From: Sycon ciliatum | Lineage: Eukaryota; Porifera; Calcarea; Leucosolenida; Sycettidae | DNA length: 64,000 nucleotides | Reading direction: 5' to 3' | Assembly (NCBI RefSeq): GCF_964019385.1 | Contig: NC_088654.1 | Span: 8,925,200 to 8,989,199 of the forward strand | Shown here: piece by piece, positions 1 through 8,356 of the stretch | How the letters are laid out: the number at the start of each line of letters is the position of its first letter | How positions within the stretch are numbered: the first letter of the stretch is position 1 | Position numbers and translations under genes: made by a program | Notes under the pieces: model-generated | Told to the model about the DNA's origin: nothing | The model's input: the letters and a program-made list of their open reading frames with translations, nothing else | The model's database searches: none

Positions 1-2
1 AT

Positions 3-560
3 TTACCGGGCATGCTTGTCAATGGCACGGTATGTGAAGGACGCTTTGGACAACTTAAGCTGTACGTCCAGGCTTCACAAGACGATCTCATTCAATTCTT
101 CCTGAAGACCTCAACACCTTTGAGACGTGCCGTGAGATCTCCACATATCAACAGGATACGGAGTAACATCTTCCCTGCAATGTACCAAGGGAAGAGTGTG
201 ACTGCTTTGTATCTCAAGCCAACCAAGGGTGTTCCCAACTTCCCGATGAACGAAGAGTGTCAGCTCTATCTGCATCCTTCCACTATATCTTTCAACAGGG
301 AGAAGTGCGAATTCAAGGCATGGCTTTCGGCAATCCCCCTGATGTTTGTAGACTCACGGCTTTGTGAAAGGGATCACGACACCGTGCAAGACCTTCCCGA
401 GGCTGAATTGACTCGACTGGTGATTGCATTCCTCAAGAAGTGGAGCACTGCTGACAACGTGACTGCTGACATTGCGTTTGACACAACGGTGGCGGCGGCA
501 GCGTCTCTCCCTGACACCCTACCGGACAATTCACTGGACTTGAATCTGCTAAATGCTTAG
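3..560 (+). CDS. Unknown conserved Polinton protein (5' truncated by window edge)
   Basis: The frame is open to the window edge, so the ATG at 12 is probably internal; the stop is TAG at 558-560. I do not recognise the family. It is clearly similar to the frame-broken gene at 35545-36287 in the second Polinton-type element. The shared pattern includes a Leu-Pro followed about 16 residues later by Gly-Gln, a Leu-Arg near the centre, an Arg-Ile/Lys-Ile and Asn-x-x-Pro block, a Pro-x-x-Ile/Val-Ser strand, a Val-Asp-x-Arg motif and an Glu-Leu-x-x-Leu helix near the C-terminus. The product is mixed alpha/beta with no membrane segment. The C-terminus is low complexity (Ala-rich, then Leu/Asp/Asn-rich). 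Its place upstream of the fibre gene suggests a virion or expression role, but this is inference only. Confidence 0.7.
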   Translation, partial: LPGMLVNGTVCEGRFGQLKLYVQASQDDLIQFFLKTSTPLRRAVRSPHINRIRSNIFPAMYQGKSVTALYLKPTKGVPNFPMNEECQLYLHPSTISFNREKCEFKAWLSAIPLMFVDSRLCERDHDTVQDLPEAELTRLVIAFLKKWSTADNVTADIAFDTTVAAAASLPDTLPDNSLDLNLLNA

Positions 561-603
561 TCATCTTACCACATTGATTGATCAGAAAGACTTTATATCC
601 TAA

Positions 604-606
<3 letters not shown>

Positions 607-652
<46 letters not shown>

Positions 653-661
653 CATGCTCTC

Positions 662-700
<39 letters not shown>

Positions 701-823
701 CTAACATATCATCGCTTCATTAGATTACCACTAGCACACATGAGTATCATAATGATTTATTTGAGAAAGAAAATATTTCCTATCATAATTAGAACAGTGT
801 GTGTGTGTGTGTGTGTGTGTGTG
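607..823. repeat. Stacked poly-T, (CT)n and (GT)n microsatellites
   Basis: A run of about 46 T (607-652), then about 17 CT units (to about 698), then about 13 GT units (about 797-823) lie directly upstream of the fibre-like gene. They keep a reading frame open, which makes that gene look longer at its N-terminus than it probably is. Confidence 0.95.
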
Positions 824-826
824 AAG

Positions 827-2596
827 ATGGCGTACTGGGCTACGCATTTCCATAGGAGTGATGAGGAGGAGACTTCCCTCAAGCACATGCAAAGCATGCG
901 GAATGATATTACCGAAATACAATCAGTTGTGGGGAACGATGACACCGAAAACACCTTGGTTCATGATGTGGAGAAACTGAAAGAGGTGAAAGCCGATGAG
1001 AGCAAAGTGGAAGATGTGGAAAACAGATCTACGCGCTACACAGATCAAGCCATAGCAGCTGATGAGCTGCACGTGAAAACAGATGGATCCGTGTCCATGG
1101 ATGCTAACCTCAACATGAACGAGCATTCCATCTGTAATTTGGCGTACGATGATAGTTCTTTGACATGTGCTGTCCCTGCCGGTTGGGTCAAGAATGAAAT
1201 CCAACAAGCATCATCGAGATTGCAAACTGGTATGGACACTGTGCGCAAGATGAAAGGACCTCGTGGTGATCGGGGATTGGGATGGCTTAGCGGAGGTGGC
1301 ATGCCACTGAACTCTGTAGGGAGAAATGGTGACTTCTATCTCGATGCAACCACGCTCATCGTGTACAAGAAATTCAGCTCGAAATGGAAGGCGTTTGGTC
1401 GGCTTCATGGATCAAGAGGTGAAGCTGGTCCACGTGGAGAACGTGGATTGATCGGTCCTGAAGGTGAGACTGGACCTAGAGGAGCTGATGGGCAAGGTGG
1501 TGAACGCGGTCAAAAAGGTGATCAAGGAATACCTGGTCCAGAAGGTCCCAGAGGTGAAGTTGGACCACGTGGAGAACGTGGATTGGTCGGGCCTGAAGGT
1601 GAGATTGGACCTATAGGAGAAGATGGGCAAGACGGCCCACAAGGTGAACGTGGTGTGCAAGGTGATCAAGGAACCACAGGTCCCATGGGTCCCCAAGGAA
1701 CCATCGGTCCAACCGGTCCTCCAGGAAACAGAGGTCCCGTGGGTCTCCAAGGAATCATCGGCCCCATAGGTCCTCAAGGAACCAGAGGCCCCATGGGTCC
1801 GCAATCAAATCAGAACCTATCCGATCCGTTTCATCTACTACCTCTCATTCGAAGAAACGCCTACCTCTACATATACTCTCATCCTAGCAGATTTGAATCC
1901 GTCACCAGGGTGAGCAGAAACAGATACAGAGGGATAAATCTCGTTGACATGAAGGACAAGAGAATCAACGTGAACAGCATCGACATGTTCCGAGACGATC
2001 ACTTCTACCTCAACATTACACAACCCAGCGAAGTTTCCATTAGAGAACGATTCGTCAATCTGTTTCACGACAACATGTCTTTTGCAATGTTCCAAGTAAT
2101 TCAAGTGGACGCACCTGACCCTAGAAACATGGCATTGAAGGCATTCGATATCGATACTGTCGGAAATTTCAGCTTGGATAGTTTGTACGTGTTGTTCACT
2201 GCCACCCACATAAGTGGCAACTACTTCACGCGTCCCGGCCATTCATCATTCAACATACCCGTTTCGTCTGTAGTCAGCCAATTATCGGCGGCTTTGGATA
2301 AACCTGTGTCGAGTATGACGGATCTCTTGGGTACAAAGTGTGTCATAAGTTACGCTCGGAATTCAGAAGGCCTATTCACTCTATACGTAAACTCCATTTT
2401 GATACATTCCAACTTAGACACTGTCCCATTTTCCAGGACCAATGGAATCGAAGATTGCAATTATAGTATTGGTGGTACTCAATTCTTCAACGGCACTTCA
2501 TCAAAGTTGTTCTGTCATTTGCACTTTGCAGAGAGTTTATCTTCTCACACAATCCAGCGCATCCACACAGAACTCATGGCACACTACGATATATGA
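827..2596 (+). CDS. Fibre-like protein with collagen repeats and lectin-like C-terminal domain
   Basis: The ATG at 827 is preferred over upstream codons because everything before it translates microsatellites (Phe, Leu-Ser and Cys-Val runs). The product is 589 residues. Residues 1-140 are polar and probably coiled. A short Gly-Pro-Arg-Gly-Asp collagen-like stretch at about 143 is followed by a Gly-Asp-Phe-Tyr-Leu-Asp ... Val-Tyr ... Trp module like those between tail-fibre repeats. About 44 Gly-X-Y triplets follow (roughly residues 194-326), rich in Gly-Pro and Glu-Arg-Gly. The C-terminal 260 residues end in an Ile-Gly-Gly ... Phe-Asn-Gly ... His-Thr-Ile-Gln-Arg-Ile pattern typical of concanavalin/LamG-type jelly rolls. 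Such a shaft-plus-head architecture fits a trimeric receptor-binding fibre. It precedes the minor capsid gene. An AATAAA signal lies at 2666. Confidence 0.8.
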   Translation: MAYWATHFHRSDEEETSLKHMQSMRNDITEIQSVVGNDDTENTLVHDVEKLKEVKADESKVEDVENRSTRYTDQAIAADELHVKTDGSVSMDANLNMNEHSICNLAYDDSSLTCAVPAGWVKNEIQQASSRLQTGMDTVRKMKGPRGDRGLGWLSGGGMPLNSVGRNGDFYLDATTLIVYKKFSSKWKAFGRLHGSRGEAGPRGERGLIGPEGETGPRGADGQGGERGQKGDQGIPGPEGPRGEVGPRGERGLVGPEGEIGPIGEDGQDGPQGERGVQGDQGTTGPMGPQGTIGPTGPPGNRGPVGLQGIIGPIGPQGTRGPMGPQSNQNLSDPFHLLPLIRRNAYLYIYSHPSRFESVTRVSRNRYRGINLVDMKDKRINVNSIDMFRDDHFYLNITQPSEVSIRERFVNLFHDNMSFAMFQVIQVDAPDPRNMALKAFDIDTVGNFSLDSLYVLFTATHISGNYFTRPGHSSFNIPVSSVVSQLSAALDKPVSSMTDLLGTKCVISYARNSEGLFTLYVNSILIHSNLDTVPFSRTNGIEDCNYSIGGTQFFNGTSSKLFCHLHFAESLSSHTIQRIHTELMAHYDI

Positions 2597-2665
2597 AAGT
2601 GCTACTTTGATTGTACATAATATATAGCACACATGCTACACTACATTCTTGAGATGAAAATGAAA

Positions 2666-2671
2666 AATAAA
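2666..2671 (+). terminator. Polyadenylation signal AATAAA
   Basis: AATAAA lies 70 bp after the fibre gene stop and 35 bp before the next start, and probably ends the fibre transcript. Confidence 0.5.
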
Positions 2672-2705
2672 ACCTATCTATAGTGAGTGTCATCACAACA
2701 CCAGA

Positions 2706-3452
2706 ATGTCTGTGATATTGACAGTGGCGAACAACACGTCGGGCGTGAGCAGGGGATTGCACAAACCGAACTTTACTCTAAATGTGAAGGAGCTCGATAC
2801 GCGTGATAAAGTCCTGCATGTTGAATCGGCTCAGTTTGAAGTACACTTTGAGAACATAGACGAGGCAACGAACAAACTCTATGTGGTACATGGTGTAGAA
2901 GAAGAAGAAGAAGAGGATAGACTTTCCATCAAGACGGGAACATACAGCGATGTAGACGATTTGGTGTCTATTATCAATGCCACTCTGAAACGAGCAGGAC
3001 ACGGAGACATTGTGTTTTCCTACTCTCGTCACACCAGCCGCATAAGTGTCTCGGTACCCAGGAATAAACGGTGCTTGTTGAAGAAGGACTCACCCGCATT
3101 GGTGCTGGGTGTGGGCACTATTCTCAAGCCATACACGATCGAGGGATCTCACACGTTCCCGTTCGCTGTGGATCTGACGAAAGGCAGAAGACTTGTCCTG
3201 CTCTACACCGACCTCATTGGACCTGCTGTGGAGTACGAAGACAATACTGATTCGAGGGTGCTGAAGACTTTTCTTATTCAAACCCTCAACGGTTTGAATA
3301 ACTACGTGTTCGGGAAAGAAGACAAACGACTGCTGCTTCCACACGAAAACGTGACTAGCATTTCGTTCTGGTTGAAATTCAACACCGGTGAACACATTAC
3401 TTCCGGATATCCCGTCTACCTTGATCTTCGGATCACCAACACAACTACTTAG
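2706..3452 (+). CDS. Minor capsid (penton-like) protein
   Basis: The product is 248 residues. The layout fits the single jelly-roll penton of Polintons: an N-terminal hydrophilic strand region, an acidic loop of Glu residues near 69-74, a Gly-Thr-Tyr-Ser-x-Val-Asp-Asp-Leu-Val ... Ile-Asn motif near 80-92 that recurs in Polinton minor capsid proteins, a Leu-Leu-Tyr-Thr-Asp-Leu-Ile segment near 165-172 and beta-rich C-terminal strands. It would form the fivefold vertices with the major capsid protein encoded about 500 bp downstream. The stop codon TAG is directly followed by the ATG of the next gene, so the two abut with no spacer. Assignment rests on motif pattern, length and gene order, not on a database search. 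Confidence 0.8.
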   Translation: MSVILTVANNTSGVSRGLHKPNFTLNVKELDTRDKVLHVESAQFEVHFENIDEATNKLYVVHGVEEEEEEDRLSIKTGTYSDVDDLVSIINATLKRAGHGDIVFSYSRHTSRISVSVPRNKRCLLKKDSPALVLGVGTILKPYTIEGSHTFPFAVDLTKGRRLVLLYTDLIGPAVEYEDNTDSRVLKTFLIQTLNGLNNYVFGKEDKRLLLPHENVTSISFWLKFNTGEHITSGYPVYLDLRITNTTT

Positions 3453-4058
3453 ATGGATCTTCCAGATGTTCGTGTCCGTCACGTGCGTGACATGGTGGAG
3501 GATATAGCAAAACGAAAGAAATTGGAGAGCGAAAAGGTGCGTTGCCGGGAGAAGTACGTGATTTACAACACTGCAATCTTGTCCTTTCTCATACTCATTC
3601 AAACCATTCTCAACATTCTTCAAGGGAGTGGTGCCGTATCTGGAGAACATCGCATTCGAATCATCGCCATCAGTAGCACGATTATCGGCGTGATCATGGC
3701 ATGCATTGGTAAACACGTTCTCGACACCAAACGTCAACTTATCACGTGTATCGAACAACTGCAGCAGATGGAGAGAGCTGAAGACTCGTTCATGTTGGAA
3801 TTGGGCATTACTCTTGAAGATGGGAAGCTCACTAACGAGGAGCATCAACGATTGATATCGATGATGAACGACTTTCGCAAGACACTGGATATTGGATCTT
3901 TGAAAAAAATTCACCCCTATTATAATGTGACTCACAAGAATGGCACAGGAGATATACTCACCACAAGCTCCGGAGTCCTTCACGGGACTCCTGACCAACA
4001 CGAAGATCGTTCAGAAGAACATCCTCGACAGGACGGAGAAGAAACTCTCGTTGCTTGA
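3453..4058 (+). CDS. Two-transmembrane-helix protein with coiled-coil tail
   Basis: The product is 201 residues. A basic N-terminal helix (residues 1-35) is followed by two hydrophobic segments (about 36-58 and 69-91), then a charged, heptad-like helix (92-150) and a polar tail. The layout recalls the two-helix SLATT-type membrane modules, but I cannot show homology. It starts at the base after the penton stop, and its last 119 bp overlap the major capsid gene in another frame. A virion inner-membrane or host-membrane role is possible. The overlapping tail is Glu/Arg/Asp-rich and may be constrained by the capsid frame rather than by function. Confidence 0.65.
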   Translation: MDLPDVRVRHVRDMVEDIAKRKKLESEKVRCREKYVIYNTAILSFLILIQTILNILQGSGAVSGEHRIRIIAISSTIIGVIMACIGKHVLDTKRQLITCIEQLQQMERAEDSFMLELGITLEDGKLTNEEHQRLISMMNDFRKTLDIGSLKKIHPYYNVTHKNGTGDILTTSSGVLHGTPDQHEDRSEEHPRQDGEETLVA

Positions 4059-5541
4059 GGGTAGACGCGGAGTACGACTCTTTTCCACAGCAGATCGATC
4101 ACCACCATCCCTGAACAATGAACTAGACATCTCGTCGCCGAATTTCATTGCTCTGGGGGAGAGCTATTTCATCGTGAAAATGCGCTATAGTGTCAAAAAC
4201 AATCTCAATAACCAGCCTGGAGACTACACGCGATGGGTGTGCACCACGTCGCCAGCCTTTTCGTGGTTCAAGAACATTCGAGTGGAGATCAACGGAACAG
4301 AGGTCACGCAATCGAGTAAAGTTGCCGACATGCAAATGGTTCAGCATATCCTCAGTCTAATGGAAAGCAGCAGCGAACGCCTTCAGTACGTGGACTCGGA
4401 TCTCTACGGTCTACAGAAACTGGATCCGCAAAGAGCATTGAGAGGTGTGGATTTAACACCCTATCAACTTGGTGTGAAGCGTAAGCATGGCTATGCCTTC
4501 GAAACAAACGCTGCAAACGCTAATGCAGCACAAGCACCGGATTTCGTCGATGATTTCACACTCAGGCGTGCACCCACCGTCGAGCTTGTCACCAACGAAG
4601 GCTTCTCCAACACGGTTCAGGAAAATGCACTTCGTGCAGCTGTTGGACGGTTTCAGTACAAGCTGAGACCCTTCCTACCGTTTTTCAATCAGGACGATGC
4701 TTGGTTACCCCCGGGTACACAGGTGAAGCTTCGCTTTGATCTGCCACAATCCGAGCTTTCCAGATACATCATGCTTAGCGATCAAGGCGGTGGTGCCAAC
4801 AGTGCTCTGAGCGTCGGTGATATTGAGATCGATCTACTCCAATTGGACTTTGTGTACACTACCTATCGCATGGAACCCAATCTCACCGATCGTGTACGCC
4901 TTCCCAAACAACTCTATTTCCACACGTGGTGCCCTCGTCTCATACAAAAGAGCATTTCAGATGATGCTGGTACACTGGAACTGCTTCACAATGCGGACAT
5001 TCCACGCAGGATGATCCTGTTCTTCACAGATTTGACTCATGGTACACAGCCAGCATTGGCTGGAGGTCAAGCATCGCATTCTTCGAACAGACTGGCCATG
5101 ATTCATGCAAATCTCAGTCAACTTCGTGTCACTGTCAACGACCAGACGCTCTTTGACAACCCGCTCAAGTTCCAGTGGGATGTGAGTCGTAATACTGAAG
5201 GGCAATACTTCTACGATTACAACAAATCCTCCTACCTGCGTGGCTACAATCTGGTTCAAGACTTTTTCGGCAAGACGTATGGAACGCAAATCCCCATCAC
5301 CGCTGCAGATTACTGCAATCACTACTTTATGGTGCCTATCAACTTGAATCTGGATCGGACCACAGACAATCCAAGATCGAGAGGAAATCTGTCCATCGAC
5401 TATCAATTTAGCGACGTGACAAACGCCCCCGTGAGGAGACCTAGCGAAAATGGCGCCTCGATCAAAGTCAACCTTCTCTGCATGGACAAGTACTTGTACA
5501 CCATGAGCAAAGATGAAGGTATCAAAGCCGAAGTTGTATGA
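3940..5541 (+). CDS. Major capsid protein (double jelly-roll type)
   Basis: The product is 533 residues, the expected size for a Polinton/adintovirus major capsid protein. The N-terminal 40 residues are polar, followed by alternating beta strands. Visible landmarks are a Trp-Phe-Lys-Asn-Ile-Arg-Val-Glu-Ile-Asn-Gly segment near 105-120, typical of capsids with a strand carrying an Asn-Gly turn, a Pro-Pro-Gly-Thr-x-Val strand near 265-270 and a Tyr-Phe-x-Tyr-Asp-Tyr segment near the second jelly roll. Its position between penton and ATPase matches Polinton gene order. The ATG at 3940 overlaps the upstream membrane-protein gene by 119 bp. A later Met cannot be excluded, but conserved-looking sequence begins soon after this start. 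Confidence 0.85.
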   Translation: MAQEIYSPQAPESFTGLLTNTKIVQKNILDRTEKKLSLLEGRRGVRLFSTADRSPPSLNNELDISSPNFIALGESYFIVKMRYSVKNNLNNQPGDYTRWVCTTSPAFSWFKNIRVEINGTEVTQSSKVADMQMVQHILSLMESSSERLQYVDSDLYGLQKLDPQRALRGVDLTPYQLGVKRKHGYAFETNAANANAAQAPDFVDDFTLRRAPTVELVTNEGFSNTVQENALRAAVGRFQYKLRPFLPFFNQDDAWLPPGTQVKLRFDLPQSELSRYIMLSDQGGGANSALSVGDIEIDLLQLDFVYTTYRMEPNLTDRVRLPKQLYFHTWCPRLIQKSISDDAGTLELLHNADIPRRMILFFTDLTHGTQPALAGGQASHSSNRLAMIHANLSQLRVTVNDQTLFDNPLKFQWDVSRNTEGQYFYDYNKSSYLRGYNLVQDFFGKTYGTQIPITAADYCNHYFMVPINLNLDRTTDNPRSRGNLSIDYQFSDVTNAPVRRPSENGASIKVNLLCMDKYLYTMSKDEGIKAEVV

Positions 5542-5572
5542 ATTAATTCCGACCTAGTAGTAAAAGGGCATC

Positions 5573-6358
5573 ATGGAAGGTGGTGACCTGGAGACCAGAC
5601 ATCGTGTCTACGGTGGTGATTTGAAAACATCGAGTCGACAACACGGTGGATTCTTCTGGAAAAAGAGCTTCTGGAAAAACCTAATCGGTGCTGGACCGGA
5701 TGAGATGGAAAAACAGATGGCGGAACCCACGACAAAACAAGATGCAATGCAACGCGGTGGACTTGGACCCCTGGCTGCCATGGCAGGAATGACACTTCTT
5801 CCCATGCTTTTGGGGAGAGGAGAGTCCGGAGACATTGTGGAAACGCAAATGAAAACAGCTTACAACCCTGCCATGCACCGAGGAGGTCTAGCCATTCCAC
5901 CAGGATTAGCCGCCAAGGCCATACCACTCCTGACGAATCTGGCTGCTCCCTTGGCCATGGGTACCATGGCATCACTGGGTGACAACGTAATGGATAAAAT
6001 ATTCGGCAGAGGAGTAAGGAAGGGAAGCTCAGCAGGTGCCATGAAGCGCACTAAAAGTCGTCGTCGTCGGCATGCACCGAAGAAGATTCGTCAACGAGCA
6101 TCTCGAAAAACCAAGAAACCAGCTCGTCAAGTTCGCTCCAAAGGCCGCAGGGCACGAGGAATAAAGAAACAAGGAAGGGTATTGTTCAAAAAACTAGGAC
6201 ATCGTGCCCTCGACGAAGCTTCATCGTTCCTGTCTGCACCTCGTAGATCCCTAACCCGTCCTGAAACTCCATTTGCTCAAAAAATTCGACAGAACATTAA
6301 CAGTGCAGGACCGTCTTCTATGAGTTCCGCTCACATCGGTCCATCCTACAACATCTGA
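5573..6358 (+). CDS. Basic core-like protein with hydrophobic segments (adenovirus pVI/pX-like)
   Basis: The product is 261 residues. The N-terminus is Gly-rich with several Gly-Gly sites. Residues 60-85 and 100-135 are hydrophobic and Ala/Met/Leu-rich, and could form amphipathic or membrane-active helices. Residues 150-210 are extremely basic, with runs of Arg and Lys that would bind DNA. The C-terminus is polar. This mix recalls the adenovirus core and membrane-lytic precursors (pX/mu, pVII, pVI) that adintoviruses also encode next to the capsid genes. The Gly-Gly sites near residues 3, 15, 26, 62 and 106 could be processed by the adenain-type protease encoded at 8357; this is inference. 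It begins 31 bp after the capsid stop and ends 2 bp before the ATPase start. Confidence 0.65.
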   Translation: MEGGDLETRHRVYGGDLKTSSRQHGGFFWKKSFWKNLIGAGPDEMEKQMAEPTTKQDAMQRGGLGPLAAMAGMTLLPMLLGRGESGDIVETQMKTAYNPAMHRGGLAIPPGLAAKAIPLLTNLAAPLAMGTMASLGDNVMDKIFGRGVRKGSSAGAMKRTKSRRRRHAPKKIRQRASRKTKKPARQVRSKGRRARGIKKQGRVLFKKLGHRALDEASSFLSAPRRSLTRPETPFAQKIRQNINSAGPSSMSSAHIGPSYNI

Positions 6359-6360
6359 TC

Positions 6361-7113
6361 ATGGACTTTATCTCGCTCCTTGAACAGGAAATCGGGAGGA
6401 AGAAAAAGACTAGTCCCGTAAGGAACGACGATGTTCCGACCACGGCCACTGCTCGACACGGGCTGCACATTCCTGGTCTTCAGTTCGAGTCTAAGGATTG
6501 GTTCACGGAAATCATTCCTGCTCTGAAATCCTGGGGTCAAAACGTATTGTTTCTGGGACAGAGCAACATGGGTAAATCCTACTTTCTCATCAAGCTCCTG
6601 AAACGTGTGCAACCTGAGCGTATAGTTGTCATCTCCAACACGCCGGCCGATCAGTATCGTCTCCCAAGCCTCAAATCCTTCAAGCATTACAGCACCATGC
6701 CCGAGTGTATCGAAGACATGGATCTCCAGCCTAACACCTATGTGATCATTGATGACATCAGAGTGATGGGTTTGAAGCACGGCAGTCAAAGAGAGTGTCT
6801 CTACAAGTTCTTCACCATGTACAGTCATCATCATAAGTTGAACGTGTTCTTTCTCTCTCAGAGCTTTGATAACATTAAGGACATGAAGATCAATGCAAAC
6901 TTTATGTATCTATTTCGCTTCACTGATAAAAGCAATATCAAGCGTTATCTCAATACTCTGTTTGGTGGTCTGTGCACGAAGTCATCCATTATCTTTAGAT
7001 TGTATGAGAAGTTATTGGCGGTGTGTCGCAGACCTATCCTAACCATTGATTGCTCTTCTAATCAGTACTACACGTATTGCGAAGACACTGCATTAAAGGT
7101 GACTTTTGAATAA
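6361..7113 (+). CDS. Genome-packaging ATPase (FtsK/HerA superfamily)
   Basis: The product is 250 residues, typical of Polinton and adintovirus packaging ATPases. The Walker A loop is GQSNMGKS (residues 66-73). Walker B is a hydrophobic strand ending in Asp-Asp (about 127-132). A Phe-Phe-Leu-Ser-Gln-Ser strand near 158-164 supplies the sensor/Gln of this superfamily. The enzyme would pump the element's DNA into preformed capsids. The gene follows the core-like gene with a 2-bp gap, and its stop codon lies within an AATAAA (7109-7114), so translation stop and polyadenylation signal coincide. Confidence 0.92.
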   Translation: MDFISLLEQEIGRKKKTSPVRNDDVPTTATARHGLHIPGLQFESKDWFTEIIPALKSWGQNVLFLGQSNMGKSYFLIKLLKRVQPERIVVISNTPADQYRLPSLKSFKHYSTMPECIEDMDLQPNTYVIIDDIRVMGLKHGSQRECLYKFFTMYSHHHKLNVFFLSQSFDNIKDMKINANFMYLFRFTDKSNIKRYLNTLFGGLCTKSSIIFRLYEKLLAVCRRPILTIDCSSNQYYTYCEDTALKVTFE

Positions 7114-7134
7114 AAACCTCGTTGATGTGCGTGT

Positions 7135-7228
7135 TTAGCCGAAAAGTTAGCCGAAAAGTTAGCCGAAAAGTTAGCCGAAAAGTTAGCCGAAAAGTTAGCC
7201 GAAAAGTTAGCCGAAAAGTTAGCCGAAA
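7135..7228. repeat. 12-bp minisatellite, about 8 copies
   Basis: The unit TTAGCCGAAAAG is repeated head to tail almost perfectly between the ATPase stop and the next start. It fills most of the 146-bp intergenic gap, so it may carry promoter or spacing function. Confidence 0.95.
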
Positions 7229-7259
7229 CATTGAAAAAAAATTCCAATAATGAATAAGA

Positions 7260-8321
7260 ATGGAGCATCTTACGGTGAAATTCTCAAATGGGCTACCGAG
7301 CAGTATACAGAGGGTGGGGTCCAGAAAGGGATCCTTCTCGATACCCAAGCGTAAAAGGTTGCAAACCTTGCAGTTTATGTCGAAACATCCTCAACACATC
7401 CTCAAGAAGAGAGTAAATTCGTGGGAAGTTCTCGGTATACCACCACTCATGCGGCAAAAAGGAGGTAATAACTACAATACCTACTTGAAAAGCGTCAAGA
7501 AAGTTCTTTCCCAAGTGCCAGATCACAGTTTGAGCACCTCCACCCTGTTGGAACTGCAAGCTGATCCGCGAGTAAAGCGTCTATATGACACCCACTTCAA
7601 AAACAATCCCGATCACATCAGTTACCCGTCTGTGAGAAATGTGATTGCATCCAACATACTCAACTATGATTCCACTACCGATCAAGTTCGCGATTCCGTT
7701 GCAGATGTCAGGAAGAAGAGAAAGGCACCTTTAACATCAGTGCCTTTCAATCTATTACAAGACCACGAATTTGACCGATGGATCCTACAAATCCTGGACA
7801 GTTTCCTCCGACATACAAATATACCGGCAACCTTTTTGAAGAGCAACTATTTCACAAGCCGATCACAACTGCTGCAACTCTACGATGAAGATCGACTGAG
7901 GTTCAGGAGTCGGGTGGAAGCGGCTGCGGATGCCCTGAAGACGCAGACGATGAACGACTACACTACTCTGGTCAACGAGACGAATCGCATCTACATGTCC
8001 AGGTACCCGTTTGCAACCATAGCGGGTGCGGTGGGAATCCACAAACATGTCGATGGATTCCTTCGATCAGAACGAAAGATTCATGAACTAGCCACCCTAG
8101 TGCTAGCTGTACCGGGATCGCAGCTCAAGTTTCAAGATCTCAACGATATGACTTCTACGTATGGTAGAACAACTGAAGCAAAATTGATCCATCCCGAGCA
8201 TTTCATGATCAGAGCACAAAAGGTGATGGTGGACGATGCATCATTCATTCAAGAGGTTCTGAAGGATAAAAGCAGGATCACTCGTATCATCAAGGATATC
8301 CTGAGTGGACGTTCAATGTGA
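7260..8321 (+). CDS. Unknown Polinton protein, 353 residues
   Basis: I do not recognise the family. The N-terminal 55 residues are basic (clusters of Lys/Arg near 22-33). The remainder is mostly predicted helical with no membrane segment, no cysteine cluster and no nucleotide-binding loop. A basic patch lies near residue 153 and a Glu/Lys-rich C-terminus ends the protein. It lies between the packaging ATPase and the protease-integrase gene, in an otherwise virion-related block, so a structural or DNA-binding role is plausible. The ORF is intact and much longer than chance would allow, which supports it being real. The start at 7260 follows the 12-bp minisatellite by 31 bp. Confidence 0.7.
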   Translation: MEHLTVKFSNGLPSSIQRVGSRKGSFSIPKRKRLQTLQFMSKHPQHILKKRVNSWEVLGIPPLMRQKGGNNYNTYLKSVKKVLSQVPDHSLSTSTLLELQADPRVKRLYDTHFKNNPDHISYPSVRNVIASNILNYDSTTDQVRDSVADVRKKRKAPLTSVPFNLLQDHEFDRWILQILDSFLRHTNIPATFLKSNYFTSRSQLLQLYDEDRLRFRSRVEAAADALKTQTMNDYTTLVNETNRIYMSRYPFATIAGAVGIHKHVDGFLRSERKIHELATLVLAVPGSQLKFQDLNDMTSTYGRTTEAKLIHPEHFMIRAQKVMVDDASFIQEVLKDKSRITRIIKDILSGRSM

Positions 8322-8356
8322 TCACGTGCGCGAAAATTTTCAGGCTATGATCAAGA

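Noticed and set aside
578-826. N-terminal extension of the fibre-like protein (Phe, Leu-Ser and Cys-Val runs)
   Set aside because: It translates poly-T, CT and GT tracts; the Met at 827 gives a normal protein.
7135-7228. CRISPR-like array
   Set aside because: Tandem 12-bp units without spacers in a eukaryotic element.
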